This document shows, piece by piece, positions 1-8,841 of a DNA stretch of 64,000 nucleotides. The DNA lies in NCBI RefSeq assembly GCF_022271435.1, contig NZ_JAFIQY010000036.1, positions 26,411 through 90,410 of the forward strand, given 5' to 3'. The first letter of the stretch is position 1; each line of letters opens with the position of its first letter. A model generated the notes under the pieces. That model saw only the letters and a program-made list of their open reading frames with translations, was not told the DNA's origin and did not search any database. The DNA is from Streptomyces monomycini (GTDB lineage Bacteria > Actinomycetota > Actinomycetes > Streptomycetales > Streptomycetaceae). The translations under genes were made by a program, and so were the position numbers.

Positions 1-960
1 TCGGGCGGCCACGGCCCGGCACCGGCCGGCACCACCTTCTTCGACAGCTGGACCGGCCTCGGCGTACGCCGCTGGTGCCCGCCCCTGCTGGGCCTGGAGG
101 CGCACTGTCCGCCCGCCCGCTATCTGGCCCGCAGGCGGGAGCTGGGCGCCTTCCACGCGAGCCGCCTACTGCTGCGCGGCGCCGGTATCGGAACGTTCCT
201 GCTGGAGACCGGCGCTCCCAGCGAGCTGACCACGGCCGGTGAGCTGGCCGCCGCAGCGGAGGCGGGCGCCCACGAGGTCGTACGGCTCGAACCGCTCGCC
301 GAGCAGATCGCGGACACCTCCGGCAGCGTCGGCTCCTTCGTCGGCTACACGGCGGAAGCGATCTACGCGGCCGCCCAGGACGCCACCGCCTTCGCCTCCG
401 GCGCCGCCTTCTGCGAGGGCCGCGCCCCCGAGGCGGCCGAGGTGCGGCGCGCGGCCGAACGATGGCTGCGGGGCCGCAGGCCGGGGGAGCGATTGACCGA
501 GCCGTCGCTGCTGCGGCACCTGCTGTGGAGCGCGGTCGCCACCGGCGTACCCGTACAGCTGCACGGTCCCGACCCGCTGCCGCTGGCGGGATTCCTCCAG
601 GCCACCACCGGTATCGGTACGGACCTGGTGCTGCTGCCCCGGCCGCCGCACCACCGCCGTGCGGCGCAGCTGGCCGCGGTCCATCCGCACGTCTACGCGG
701 ACGCCGGGCCGGACCCCGGGGAAACGCTCAGGCAGGCCCCGTTCGGCAAGCTGATGTTCTCTACAGGGGCGCGGGCGCTGCCCGAGCTGTACGTGACGGG
801 CGCGCGCTTCTTCGTACGGGCCGTCGAGCGGGTCGTACGGGAGTGGGCGGAGGAGGGCATGTGCGCGCGGGCGGACGCGGGGCGGATCGCCGCCATGGTC
901 GCGTCCGGGACCGCGCGCCGCGTCTACCGGCTGGAGGAGGAGGTGCCGGCGGCCGGCTGA
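1..960 (+). CDS. Amidohydrolase-family protein, 5'-truncated by window edge
   Basis: The reading frame is open from base 1 to the TGA at 958-960 (about 319 residues); the start lies outside the window. The visible part reads like the C-terminal portion of a TIM-barrel metal-dependent hydrolase of the amidohydrolase-2 type. It contains a TTFFDSW-like segment near the left edge, a GIGTDLVLLPRPPHH segment, and a late HPHVYADAG segment resembling the strand and loop regions of that fold. Its position next to ctaA and the suf operon matches the Streptomyces core order, where an amidohydrolase occupies this slot. Its 3' end overlaps the convergent ctaA gene by 37 bp. Substrate is unknown and the family call rests on overall pattern. 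Confidence 0.7.
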   Translation, partial: SGGHGPAPAGTTFFDSWTGLGVRRWCPPLLGLEAHCPPARYLARRRELGAFHASRLLLRGAGIGTFLLETGAPSELTTAGELAAAAEAGAHEVVRLEPLAEQIADTSGSVGSFVGYTAEAIYAAAQDATAFASGAAFCEGRAPEAAEVRRAAERWLRGRRPGERLTEPSLLRHLLWSAVATGVPVQLHGPDPLPLAGFLQATTGIGTDLVLLPRPPHHRRAAQLAAVHPHVYADAGPDPGETLRQAPFGKLMFSTGARALPELYVTGARFFVRAVERVVREWAEEGMCARADAGRIAAMVASGTARRVYRLEEEVPAAG

Positions 961-1964
961 GGTGCGGCGGGGGCGGGCACCTCGGCGCTCGCGGCCGCAG
1001 CGGTGCCGACGCCGTCGGCGGGGGAGTCGCCCGTACCGGCCGGTACGGGGCCGCGGTCACGCAGCGCCAGGTAGATGCGCAGCACGCAGATCCACACCAG
1101 CGTCGAGACGAGCATGTGCAGGCCGACGACGATCTCCGGCAGGCCCGCGAAGTACTGGACGTAGCCGATGACGCCCTGGAGCAGGATGCAGCCGAACAGC
1201 TCCAGCATCATGCGGCGCGGCGCGGCCGGTGCCTTGACGGCGCGCAGCGTGAACCACAGGGCCACCGACAGGCCGACGACGATGTAGACGAAGTCGACGT
1301 GCAGCTGGGTGATCTCGTGCCAGTCCACCGGGATGCGGTGCACCTTCTTGGCGTCGCCCGCGTGCGGTCCGGCGCCGGTGACGACCGTGCCGATGACGGT
1401 GAGCACGCCGGTCGCCAGGACCAGCAGCCCGGCGAGCTGGCGCACCGGGCGGGCGACCAGGTCGCGCGGCTCCTCGTCGCCCTCGGCGGCGCGCCGCCAG
1501 GCCAGCACGGAGACCGTGAGCAGGGCGGTGGTGAGGAGGAAGTGCGCGGCGACGAGGTACGGGTTCAGGCCGGTCAGGACGACGATGCCGCCCCAGACGG
1601 CGTTGCCCATGACGATCCAGAACATCGCCCAGCCGAGCCGGGTGAGCGAGCGGCGCCGGGGCGCGCGCGCCCGTGCCGCGATGATGAACACGCCGATGAA
1701 CGCGCACAGCACGTACGTCAGCAGGCGGTTGCCGAACTCGATGAGGCCGTTGATGCCCATCGCGGAGGTCGGCGTCAGGCTGTCCGGGGTGCACTTGGGC
1801 CAGGTCGAGCAGCCCAGCCCGGACTGGGTGAGCCGGACGGCGCCGCCGGTCACGACGATGACGACGGACATCACGACGGTGGCCAGCGCGGCCCGCCGTA
1901 CGAAGGCGGCACTGGGCTGCCAGCGGCGCGCGATCAGCTCAAAGGGGTTCCACGTGTTCGGCAC
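924..1964 (-). CDS. ctaA: Heme A synthase, COX15/CtaA family
   Basis: This is a 346-residue polytopic membrane protein that oxidises the C8 methyl of heme O to the formyl group of heme A, which is needed for aa3-type cytochrome c oxidase. About eight hydrophobic segments are visible. After the first membrane segment lies the extracytoplasmic cysteine pair typical of bacterial CtaA (C52 and C58 in GLGCSTWPKC). Heme-ligand-type histidines appear in AAHFLL, HEITQLHVDF and GLHMLVS. The C-terminal tail is Ala/Pro-rich and probably cytoplasmic. The ATG at 1964 gives a sensible N-terminus just before the first helix. The gene converges on the amidohydrolase with a 37-bp overlap. It is transcribed in the same direction as the ABC exporter genes upstream, but the roughly 139-bp gap suggests a separate transcript. 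Confidence 0.93.
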   Translation of the reverse strand: MPNTWNPFELIARRWQPSAAFVRRAALATVVMSVVIVVTGGAVRLTQSGLGCSTWPKCTPDSLTPTSAMGINGLIEFGNRLLTYVLCAFIGVFIIAARARAPRRRSLTRLGWAMFWIVMGNAVWGGIVVLTGLNPYLVAAHFLLTTALLTVSVLAWRRAAEGDEEPRDLVARPVRQLAGLLVLATGVLTVIGTVVTGAGPHAGDAKKVHRIPVDWHEITQLHVDFVYIVVGLSVALWFTLRAVKAPAAPRRMMLELFGCILLQGVIGYVQYFAGLPEIVVGLHMLVSTLVWICVLRIYLALRDRGPVPAGTGDSPADGVGTAAAASAEVPAPAAPQPAAGTSSSSR

Positions 1965-2103
1965 GCAGCCATCGTAGGCGGCGGCTTGTGCAAAGTTTCA
2001 CGAGGGGGTGGGCAACGCGCGGGCCTCTTGCGCAACCGCAGGTCACACCGGTTCCCGACGGCCTGCTCCCCGCAGGAGGCCGCTGCTGCCGCCGGAAGCG
2101 CCG

Positions 2104-2910
2104 CTACTCCCAGCGGAAGAACTTGGCCGCCGCGCCCAGCCCGAGCACCGCCCACACCGCGAGGATGCCCAGGTCGGCCCACGGCACGCCCGCGCCGTGC
2201 TGGAGAACGTCCCGCAGGCCGTCCGACAGCGCGGAGATCGGCAGCAGCCCGAGCACCGACTGCGCCGCGTCCGGGAACTTGTCCAGCGGCACGATCACGC
2301 CGCCGCCCACCAGCAGCAGCAGGAAGACGAGGTTGGCCGCCGCCAGCGTCGCCTCTGCCTTGAGCGTGCCCGCCATCAGCAGGCCAAGGCCGGAGAACGC
2401 CGCCGTGCCGAGGACCAGCAGCAGCACCACCGACAGCGGATTGCCGTGCGGGGACCACCCCAGCGCGAACGCGATCACCGTCAGCAGTACGACCTGGAGG
2501 ATCTCGGTCACCAGCACCGAACAGGTCTTCGCCGTCATCAGCGCCCAGCGCGGCAGCGGCGACGCGGCCAGCCGCTTCAGGACCCCGTACCGGCGCTCGA
2601 AGCCGGTCGCGATGGCCTGCCCGGTGAAGGCGGTGGACAGCACCGCCAGGGCCAGGATGCCGGGCGCCAGGAAGTCGACGGCCTTGCCCTCGCCCGTGTC
2701 GACGATGTCGACGGCGGAGAACAGCACCAGCAGCAGCGTCGGAATGATGACGGTCAGCAGCAGCTGCTCGCCGTTGCGCAGCAGCATCTTTGTTTCGAGG
2801 AGGGCCTGCGCGCGGATCATCCGGGACAGCGGCGCCGCGCCGGGCCGGGGGGCGAAGGTGCCGGCGGTGCGGGCCGCGCCGCCCCCGTCCGTCGTGCCGG
2901 TGGCGGTCAT
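2104..2910 (-). CDS. ABC-2 type transporter permease (DrrB-like)
   Basis: The protein has 268 residues and is the membrane subunit of a two-gene ABC exporter. It carries a hydrophilic N-terminus of about 40 residues followed by six predicted membrane segments (first around LLLTVIIPTLLLVLF, last around LGILAVWAVLGLG). The motif GFERRYGVLKRL between helices 2 and 3 is typical of ABC-2/DrrB permeases. The ATG at 2910 overlaps the TGA of the ATPase gene by 4 bp, so translation is coupled; the longer frame to 3177 is only a shadow of the ATPase gene. Substrate cannot be read from sequence, but daunorubicin-type or lipid export is the usual guess for this family. Its slot between ctaA and sufR is conserved in Streptomyces. 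Confidence 0.9.
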   Translation of the reverse strand: MTATGTTDGGGAARTAGTFAPRPGAAPLSRMIRAQALLETKMLLRNGEQLLLTVIIPTLLLVLFSAVDIVDTGEGKAVDFLAPGILALAVLSTAFTGQAIATGFERRYGVLKRLAASPLPRWALMTAKTCSVLVTEILQVVLLTVIAFALGWSPHGNPLSVVLLLVLGTAAFSGLGLLMAGTLKAEATLAAANLVFLLLLVGGGVIVPLDKFPDAAQSVLGLLPISALSDGLRDVLQHGAGVPWADLGILAVWAVLGLGAAAKFFRWE

Positions 2911-3869
2911 GAACGCAGCTCCTTGCCGGTCAGTTCGAGGAAGACGTCCTCCAGGGTGTGCCGCTCGACCGCTATGGCGTCCGGCAGCACGCCGTGCTGC
3001 GCGCACCAGGAGGCGACGGTCGCCAGCAGCTGCGGATCGATCGTGCCGGTCACCCGGTACGTGCCGGGTGTCAGCTCGGCCGCGGCGCTCTCCGCGGGCA
3101 GCGCCTTGAGCAGCGCGTTCAGGTCGAGGCCGGGCCGTCCGGTGAAGCGCAGGGTGTTCTCGGCGCCGCCCTTGCACAGCTCCTCGGGGCTGCCCTGGGC
3201 GATCACCCGGCCGCCGTCGATGATCGCGACGTCGTCGGCGAGCTGCTCGGCCTCGTCCATGAAGTGGGTGGTCAGTACGGTGCTGACGCCGTCGGCGCGC
3301 AGTTCCCGTACGAGGTCCCAGGTGGCGTGCCGGGCCTGCGGGTCCAGCCCGGCCGTCGGCTCGTCCAGGAAGACCAGCTCGGGACGGCCCACGACGGCCA
3401 TGGCCAGCGCGAGCCGCTGCTGCTGCCCGCCGGACAGCCGCCGGTAATGCGTACGGCCGCAGCTGCCCAGTCCCAGCCGGTCCATCAGCAGGTCCACGTC
3501 GACGGGGTGCGCGTGCAGCCCGGCGGTGTGCCGCAGCATCTCCTCGGCACGGGCGCCCGCGTAGACGCCGCCGGACTGGAGCATCACGCCGATACGGGGC
3601 CGTAGCGCCGCGGCGTCGGCGACCGGGTCCAGGCCCAGGACGCGGACGGTGCCCGCGTCGGGGCGGCGGTAGCCCTCGCAGATCTCGACGGTGGTGGTCT
3701 TCCCGGCGCCGTTGGGTCCGAGGACGGCGGTGACCGAGCCCGCCTCGACCCTGAGGTCGAGGCCGTCCACCGCGGTCTTGGTCCCGTACCGCTTGACCAG
3801 GCCGGTGACCTCGACGGCAGGCGGACGGCCGGGGGTCCGGGGGGTGTCCCCGGAGGAGGCGCTGCGCAT
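2907..3869 (-). CDS. ABC transporter ATP-binding protein (DrrA/CcmA-like)
   Basis: This 320-residue nucleotide-binding subunit has the Walker A GPNGAGKTT near residue 50, the signature LSGGQQQRLALA around 145, Walker B ELVFLDEP around 165 and the switch histidine in TTHFMDEA. A C-terminal extension after the ATPase core ends in LEDVFLELTGKEL, the hallmark of DrrA-type exporters. It pairs with the permease that follows with a 4-bp overlap. The ATG at 3869 begins a short Pro/Ser-rich leader before the conserved VEVTGLVKRYG. The gene is divergent from sufR, with 359 bp between them. Confidence 0.92.
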   Translation of the reverse strand: MRSASSGDTPRTPGRPPAVEVTGLVKRYGTKTAVDGLDLRVEAGSVTAVLGPNGAGKTTTVEICEGYRRPDAGTVRVLGLDPVADAAALRPRIGVMLQSGGVYAGARAEEMLRHTAGLHAHPVDVDLLMDRLGLGSCGRTHYRRLSGGQQQRLALAMAVVGRPELVFLDEPTAGLDPQARHATWDLVRELRADGVSTVLTTHFMDEAEQLADDVAIIDGGRVIAQGSPEELCKGGAENTLRFTGRPGLDLNALLKALPAESAAAELTPGTYRVTGTIDPQLLATVASWCAQHGVLPDAIAVERHTLEDVFLELTGKELRS

Positions 3870-4192
3870 GACCGGCAGTCTACGAAGCGCGGGGGTGCCC
3901 GCAGGAGCGGGGGCGAAAAGGTGCGGGCTCCTGCCGGATCAGGAACCGGAAAAGACGGACCGGCGCGACAAAAAGTGCGAACTCCTTCGGGTGGGGGAGT
4001 GGAGCGGCCTTTGCGGGGTGTAGATCATCCGGGCTCCGGGACGGGGGTGCCGGGCGCCCCTCCGGCTGTCGATGGAACCAGTGAATCCGCAGCTCAACAG
4101 GGGTGTCGGCACACTCGTGCGAAGCCCGGGCCGGTGCGGCGATTAGGTGACCCTAAGTGATCGAGGCCACCGGTCCGTGATCCCGCCGAGGG
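3870..4192. other. Divergent intergenic region, no gene
   Basis: No credible coding frame is visible between the exporter ATPase start (3869) and the sufR promoter. The only regular element seen is a perfect 5-bp inverted repeat at 4143-4156 (TTAGG-TGAC-CCTAA). It lies about 37 bp upstream of the proposed sufR -35 box and could be a binding site, possibly for a metal-responsive repressor. The rest shows nothing interpretable. Confidence 0.55.
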
Positions 4193-4229
4193 TTGTCTTG
4201 GCCTGAGGAATTACGCAACAATGGCGTTG
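4193..4229 (+). promoter_or_regulatory. sufR promoter with SufR operator CAAC-N6-GTTG
   Basis: A candidate -35 TTGTCT (4193-4198) and -10 AACAAT (4217-4222) are 18 bp apart, which would place transcription start at or next to the GTG at 4229, giving a leaderless mRNA. The palindrome CAAC-AATGGC-GTTG (4216-4229) covers the -10 box and the start point. I recall CAAC-N6-GTTG as the SufR recognition motif reported in S. avermitilis. The layout fits simple repression by the first gene product. Promoter boxes are inferred by eye. Confidence 0.65.
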
Positions 4230-5077
4230 TGAAATACGCGAGCGAGGAACAGGAAGGCACCGCGGCCCGCCCGGCCGGCGGGCCGGACGGCCCCGCGCCC
4301 GCACGCTCGGCGCGGTCCGCGTCCGGTGCCGCGCCGCACCACGACGAACAGCAGGGCACGCGCAACCGCGTCGCGCGTTCCATCCTCGACCACGGTCCGT
4401 CCACCGCGGCCGAGCTGGCCCTCAGGCTGGAGCTGACCCAGGCGGCCGTCCGCCGCCACCTCGACACCCTCGTCGCGGAGAACGTGGTCGAGCCCCGCGA
4501 GAAGCGCGTCTACGGCGCGCGCACCCGCGGCCGCCCGGCCAAGGTCTTCGCGCTCACCGACTGCGGCCGGGACGCCTTCGACCAGTCCTACGACCAGCTC
4601 GCCGCCGACGCGCTGCGCTGGATCGCGGAGAGCGCGGGCGGCGGCGAGCTGGGCGAGGCCGCGATCGCGGCGTTCGCCCGCGCCCGCTTCGCCGCGCTGG
4701 CCGAGGGCTACCGCGCGAGCGTGGAGTCCGCGTCCCCTGAAGGACGTACGCAGGCGCTTGCCGAGGCGTTGACCGCGGACGGGTACGCTGCTACGGCACG
4801 CAGCGCGCCCAGTCATCAGCTGGGTGAACAGCTCTGCCAGCACCACTGCCCGGTCGCCCACGTCGCCGAGCAGTTCCCGCAGCTGTGCGAGGCGGAGACC
4901 GAGGTCTTCTCCCGCCTGCTGGGGACCCACGTGCAACGTCTTGCCACCATCGCCCACGGCGACGGTGTCTGCACGACCTTCGTCCCGAAGGGCCGCGAGG
5001 CCGCCGGCAAGACCGCCCACCGCACCACCAAGACCACCAATGCTTCTGCAAGCACGGCCGGGAGGAACCCCGCATGA
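4229..5077 (+). CDS. sufR: Fe-S-sensing repressor of the suf operon
   Basis: The DeoR/ArsR-type winged-helix regulator has 282 residues from the GTG at 4229. The HTH covers roughly residues 45-100 (TAAELALRLELTQAAVRRHLD), followed by the RPAKVFALTD wing. The C-terminal half carries cysteines C203, C207, C220 and C248; C207-x12-C220-x27-C248 matches the spacing of the three cluster ligands of actinobacterial SufR. In this family the [4Fe-4S] form represses sufRBDCSU, and loss of the cluster derepresses it. GTG was chosen over the upstream TTG (4193) because the TTG coincides with the -35 box and the operator overlaps the GTG. The TGA overlaps the ATG of sufB. Confidence 0.9.
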   Translation: MKYASEEQEGTAARPAGGPDGPAPARSARSASGAAPHHDEQQGTRNRVARSILDHGPSTAAELALRLELTQAAVRRHLDTLVAENVVEPREKRVYGARTRGRPAKVFALTDCGRDAFDQSYDQLAADALRWIAESAGGGELGEAAIAAFARARFAALAEGYRASVESASPEGRTQALAEALTADGYAATARSAPSHQLGEQLCQHHCPVAHVAEQFPQLCEAETEVFSRLLGTHVQRLATIAHGDGVCTTFVPKGREAAGKTAHRTTKTTNASASTAGRNPA

Positions 5078-6495
5078 CTCTCCCCACGGAGACTGCTCAC
5101 CCTGAGCTTGAGGGCCTGGGCACGTACGAATACGGCTGGGCCGACTCCGACGTGGCCGGCGCTTCCGCCAAGCGCGGCCTGTCCGAGGAGGTCGTCCGCG
5201 ACATCTCGGGCAAGAAGAACGAGCCTGAGTGGATGCTCAAGCTCCGCCTCAAGGGCCTGAAGCTCTTCGACAAGAAGCCCATGCCGAACTGGGGCTCGGA
5301 CCTGTCGGGCATCGACTTCGACAACATCAAGTACTTCGTGCGTTCCACGGAGCAGCAGGCCGCCTCCTGGGAGGACCTGCCCGAGGACATCAAGAACACC
5401 TACGACAAGCTGGGCATCCCCGAGGCGGAGAAGCAGCGGCTGGTCGCGGGTGTGGCCGCGCAGTACGAGTCCGAGGTGGTCTACCACCAGATCCGTGAGG
5501 ACCTGGAGCAGCAGGGCGTCCTGTTCCTGGACACCGACACCGCGCTCAAGGAGCACCCGGAGCTCTTCAAGGAGTACTTCGGCACGGTGATCCCGGCCGG
5601 CGACAACAAGTTCGCCTCGCTGAACACCGCGGTCTGGTCGGGCGGCTCGTTCATCTACGTCCCCAAGGGCGTGCACGTGGACATCCCGCTCCAGGCGTAC
5701 TTCCGCATCAACACCGAGAACATGGGTCAGTTCGAGCGGACGCTGATCATCGTCGACGAGGACGCCTACGTCCACTACGTCGAGGGCTGCACCGCCCCGA
5801 TCTACAAGTCCGACTCGCTGCACTCCGCGGTCGTCGAGATCATCGTGAAGAAGGGCGGCCGCTGCCGCTACACGACGATCCAGAACTGGTCGAACAACGT
5901 CTACAACCTGGTCACCAAGCGCGCCGTCGCCTACGAGGGCGCGACCATGGAGTGGGTCGACGGCAACATCGGCTCCAAGGTCACGATGAAGTACCCGGCC
6001 GTCTACCTGATGGGCGAGCACGCCAAGGGCGAGACCCTGTCCATCGCCTTCGCGGGCGAGGGCCAGCACCAGGACGCGGGCGCCAAGATGGTCCACATGG
6101 CCCCCCGTACGTCCTCCAACATCGTCTCCAAGTCGGTGGCGCGGGGCGGCGGCCGTACGTCCTACCGCGGCCTGATCGAGATCGGCGAGGGCGCCGAGGG
6201 CTCCAAGTCCAACGTGCTGTGCGACGCCCTGCTCGTCGACACCGTCTCCCGCTCGGACACCTACCCGTACGTGGACGTCCGCGAGGACGACGTCACCATG
6301 GGCCACGAGGCGACCGTCTCCAAGGTCAGCGACGACCAGCTCTTCTACCTGATGGCGCGCGGCCTGTCCGAGGACGAGGCGATGGCGATGATCGTGCGCG
6401 GCTTCGTCGAGCCGATCGCCCGCGAGCTGCCCATGGAGTACGCGCTGGAGCTGAACCGGCTGATCGAGCTGCAGATGGAAGGCGCGGTCGGCTGA
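5074..6495 (+). CDS. sufB: Fe-S cluster assembly protein SufB
   Basis: This is the 473-residue scaffold subunit of the SufBCD complex, on which nascent [4Fe-4S] clusters are built using persulfide sulfur from SufS/SufU. Characteristic segments are visible: WMLKLRLKGL near the N-terminus, NTAVWSGGSFIYVPKGVHV, FERTLIIVDE, HYVEGCTAP with its conserved cysteine, and the C-terminal SRSDTYPYVDVREDDVTMGHEATVSKV-type region (divided here by mention only). The length matches the family. The ATG at 5074 overlaps the sufR stop and has GGAGG at 5061-5065. It is the first structural gene of the suf operon. Confidence 0.97.
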   Translation: MTLPTETAHPELEGLGTYEYGWADSDVAGASAKRGLSEEVVRDISGKKNEPEWMLKLRLKGLKLFDKKPMPNWGSDLSGIDFDNIKYFVRSTEQQAASWEDLPEDIKNTYDKLGIPEAEKQRLVAGVAAQYESEVVYHQIREDLEQQGVLFLDTDTALKEHPELFKEYFGTVIPAGDNKFASLNTAVWSGGSFIYVPKGVHVDIPLQAYFRINTENMGQFERTLIIVDEDAYVHYVEGCTAPIYKSDSLHSAVVEIIVKKGGRCRYTTIQNWSNNVYNLVTKRAVAYEGATMEWVDGNIGSKVTMKYPAVYLMGEHAKGETLSIAFAGEGQHQDAGAKMVHMAPRTSSNIVSKSVARGGGRTSYRGLIEIGEGAEGSKSNVLCDALLVDTVSRSDTYPYVDVREDDVTMGHEATVSKVSDDQLFYLMARGLSEDEAMAMIVRGFVEPIARELPMEYALELNRLIELQMEGAVG

Positions 6496-6553
6496 CGCCC
6501 TCCGCGCAACGCAGCGACTGAATTCTCACGAGGAAGAGAGCACCACGACAGCC

Positions 6554-7738
6554 ATGGCTGAGGCTCAGACAATCCCGGCGGGGTCCACGACCACCGGTTC
6601 GATCGCGGTGGCCGCCGAGTCCACCGTCGCCACCCGGATGAGCGCCCCGCCGTCCTACGACGTGGCGGACTTCCCGGTGCCGCACGGCCGCGAGGAGGAG
6701 TGGCGCTTCACCCCCCTCGCGCGCCTGAAGGGCCTGCACGACGGCACCGCCGTCGCGTCCGGCGCCGACCTGAAGATCGACATCACGGCGCCCGAGGGCG
6801 TCACCCACGAGCTCGTCGAGCGCGACGACCCGCGGGTCGGCAAGGCCGGCAAGCCCGTCGACCGGATCGCCGCCCAGGCGTACAGCTCCTTCGAGAAGGC
6901 GTCCGTCATCACGGTGCCCAAGGAGACGGTGCTCACCGAGCCGATCCGCATCGCGGTGCACGGCGAGGGCGGCACGGCCTACGGCCACCAGGTCATCGAG
7001 CTGGGCGCGTTCGCCGAGGCCGTCGTCGTCATCGACCACACCGGCGACGCGACGCTCGCCGCCAACGTCGACTACCTCATCGGCGACGGCGCCAAGCTGA
7101 CCGTCGTCTCCGTGCAGGACTGGGACGACACCGCCGTCCACGTCGGCCAGCACAACGCGCTGGTCGGCCGGGACGCCGGCTTCAAGTCCGTGGTCGTCAC
7201 CTTCGGCGGCGACGTGGTCCGGCTGCACCCGCGTGTCACCTACGCGGCCCCCGGCGGTGAGGCCGAGTTCTACGGTCTGTACTTCACCGACAACGGCCAG
7301 CACCAGGAGCACCGCCTCTTCGTCGACCACGAGGCGGCCAACTGCCGCTCCAACGTCGTCTACAAGGGCGCCCTCCAGGGCCAGGACGCGCACGCCGTCT
7401 GGATCGGCGACGTGCTCATCCGGGCCGCCGCCACCGGCACGGACACCTACGAGCTCAACCGCAACCTCGTGCTGACCGACGGCGCGCGGGTCGACTCGGT
7501 GCCCAACCTGGAGATCGAGACCGGCGAGATCGTCGGCGCCGGCCACGCCTCGGCGACCGGCCGCTTCGACGACGAGCAGCTGTTCTACCTGATGGCCCGC
7601 GGCATCCCGGCCGACGAGGCCCGCCGGCTGGTCGTCCGCGGCTTCTTCACCGAGCTCGTCCAGCAGATCGGCCTGCCGGACGTCGAGGAGCGCCTGATCG
7701 CCAAGATCGAGGCCGAGCTGGAAGCGTCCGTGGCATGA
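6554..7738 (+). CDS. sufD: Fe-S cluster assembly protein SufD
   Basis: The 394-residue beta-helix partner of SufB forms the SufB-SufC2-SufD complex. Its C-terminal half shares with SufB the stretch GHASATGRFDDEQLFYLMARGI, the typical end of the SufBD core domain, and the N-terminus carries HGREEEWRFTPL. A short spacer of 58 bp separates it from sufB and contains a purine-rich ribosome site (GAGGAAGAGAG, about 6528-6538). The last 4 bp overlap the start of the Rieske gene. It lacks catalytic cysteines, as expected; the family role is in iron acquisition and complex stability. Confidence 0.96.
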   Translation: MAEAQTIPAGSTTTGSIAVAAESTVATRMSAPPSYDVADFPVPHGREEEWRFTPLARLKGLHDGTAVASGADLKIDITAPEGVTHELVERDDPRVGKAGKPVDRIAAQAYSSFEKASVITVPKETVLTEPIRIAVHGEGGTAYGHQVIELGAFAEAVVVIDHTGDATLAANVDYLIGDGAKLTVVSVQDWDDTAVHVGQHNALVGRDAGFKSVVVTFGGDVVRLHPRVTYAAPGGEAEFYGLYFTDNGQHQEHRLFVDHEAANCRSNVVYKGALQGQDAHAVWIGDVLIRAAATGTDTYELNRNLVLTDGARVDSVPNLEIETGEIVGAGHASATGRFDDEQLFYLMARGIPADEARRLVVRGFFTELVQQIGLPDVEERLIAKIEAELEASVA

Positions 7739-8070
7739 GCCCGGCCTACGTACGCGCCTGCGGGCTGGCCGACCTGGAGGAGGACAGCCCCAAGCGTGTC
7801 GAGATCGACGGCGTGCCGGTCTCCCTCGTCCGCACCGACGGGGAGGTGTTCGCGATCAACGACATCTGCTCGCACGCGAACGTCTCCCTGTCCGAGGGCG
7901 AGGTGGACGACTGCGCGATCGAGTGCTGGCTGCACGGCTCCAGCTTCGACCTGCGCACCGGCAAGCCGTCCGGGCTCCCCGCCACGCAGCCCGTCCCCGT
8001 ATACCCCGTAAAGATCGAAGGAGAAGGCGCGGACGCTTCCGTGCTCGTCTCCGTCACCCAGGAGTCCTGA
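7735..8070 (+). CDS. Rieske [2Fe-2S] ferredoxin-type protein of the suf operon
   Basis: This 111-residue single-domain Rieske protein carries the two cluster motifs C45-S-H47 and C64-W-L-H67, followed by the SSFDLRTGKP turn seen in non-heme-oxygenase ferredoxins. No signal peptide or membrane segment is present, so it is cytosolic. The gene starts inside the sufD stop (ATGA) and lies 6 bp before sufC, so it is an integral suf operon member. This arrangement is conserved in actinobacteria. Its role there is not established here; supplying electrons during cluster assembly is a reasonable inference. Confidence 0.93.
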   Translation: MSPAYVRACGLADLEEDSPKRVEIDGVPVSLVRTDGEVFAINDICSHANVSLSEGEVDDCAIECWLHGSSFDLRTGKPSGLPATQPVPVYPVKIEGEGADASVLVSVTQES

Positions 8071-8076
8071 GTCCCC

Positions 8077-8841
8077 ATGGCAACGCTTGAGATCCACGAC
8101 CTGCACGTCTCCGTCGAAGCCGAGAACGGCTCGCGCGAGATCCTGAAGGGCGTCGACCTGACCGTGAAGCAGGGCGAGACGCACGCCATCATGGGCCCCA
8201 ACGGCTCCGGCAAGTCCACCCTCGCCTACTCGCTGGCGGGTCACCCCAAGTACACGATCACCGGCGGCACCGTCACCCTCGACGGCGAGGACGTCCTGGA
8301 GATGTCCGTCGACGAGCGCGCCCGCGCCGGCGTCTTCCTCGCCATGCAGTACCCGGTCGAGGTCCCCGGCGTCTCGGTCTCCAACTTCCTGCGTACGTCG
8401 GCCACCGCCATCCGCGGCGAGGCCCCGAAGCTGCGTACGTGGGTCAAGGAGGTCAAGGAGGCCATGGAGCGGCTGTCCATGGACCCGGCCTTCGCCGAGC
8501 GCAACGTCAACGAGGGCTTCTCCGGCGGCGAGAAGAAGCGCCACGAGATCCTTCAGCTGGAGCTGCTCAAGCCGAAGATCGCGATCCTCGACGAGACCGA
8601 CTCCGGCCTGGACGTCGACGCGCTGCGCGTCGTCTCCGAGGGCGTCAACCGCGTCCGCGAGTCCGGTGACGTGGGCACCCTGCTGATCACCCACTACACC
8701 CGGATTCTCCGGTACATCAAGCCCGACCACGTCCACGTCTTCGCCAACGGCCGGATCGCCGAGTCCGGCGGCCCGGAGCTGGCGGACAAGCTGGAGGCCG
8801 AGGGCTACGAGGAGTACGTGAAGGGTGGCGCAACCGCGTGA
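8077..8841 (+). CDS. sufC: Fe-S cluster assembly ATPase SufC
   Basis: This 254-residue soluble ABC-type ATPase energises the SufBCD scaffold. Visible are Walker A GPNGSGKST (about residues 36-44), the signature FSGGEKKRHEI (about 148-158), Walker B AILDETDSGLD and the switch histidine in LLITHYTRIL. The variant signature and DETDSGLD are specific for SufC rather than transporter ATPases. The stop overlaps the GTG start of sufS (GTGA). Confidence 0.97.
   Translation: MATLEIHDLHVSVEAENGSREILKGVDLTVKQGETHAIMGPNGSGKSTLAYSLAGHPKYTITGGTVTLDGEDVLEMSVDERARAGVFLAMQYPVEVPGVSVSNFLRTSATAIRGEAPKLRTWVKEVKEAMERLSMDPAFAERNVNEGFSGGEKKRHEILQLELLKPKIAILDETDSGLDVDALRVVSEGVNRVRESGDVGTLLITHYTRILRYIKPDHVHVFANGRIAESGGPELADKLEAEGYEEYVKGGATA

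Noticed and set aside
2008..3447. Long plus-strand frame opposite the ABC exporter genes
   Set aside because: It is antisense to clearly coding ATPase and permease genes, has no family features and shows Arg/Gln-rich shadow composition.
4143..4156. DmdR/IdeR iron box upstream of sufR
   Set aside because: Only the outer TTAGG/CCTAA arms resemble it; spacing and overall match to the 19-bp iron box are poor. Kept only as an inverted repeat.
4193..4228. TTG at 4193 as the sufR start
   Set aside because: It adds 12 residues without family support, coincides with the proposed -35 box and lies upstream of the operator; GTG 4229 is better.
4207..4228. GGAAT...GTT as a SigR promoter for sufR
   Set aside because: The spacer is only 14 bp, whereas SigR needs about 18-19 bp.
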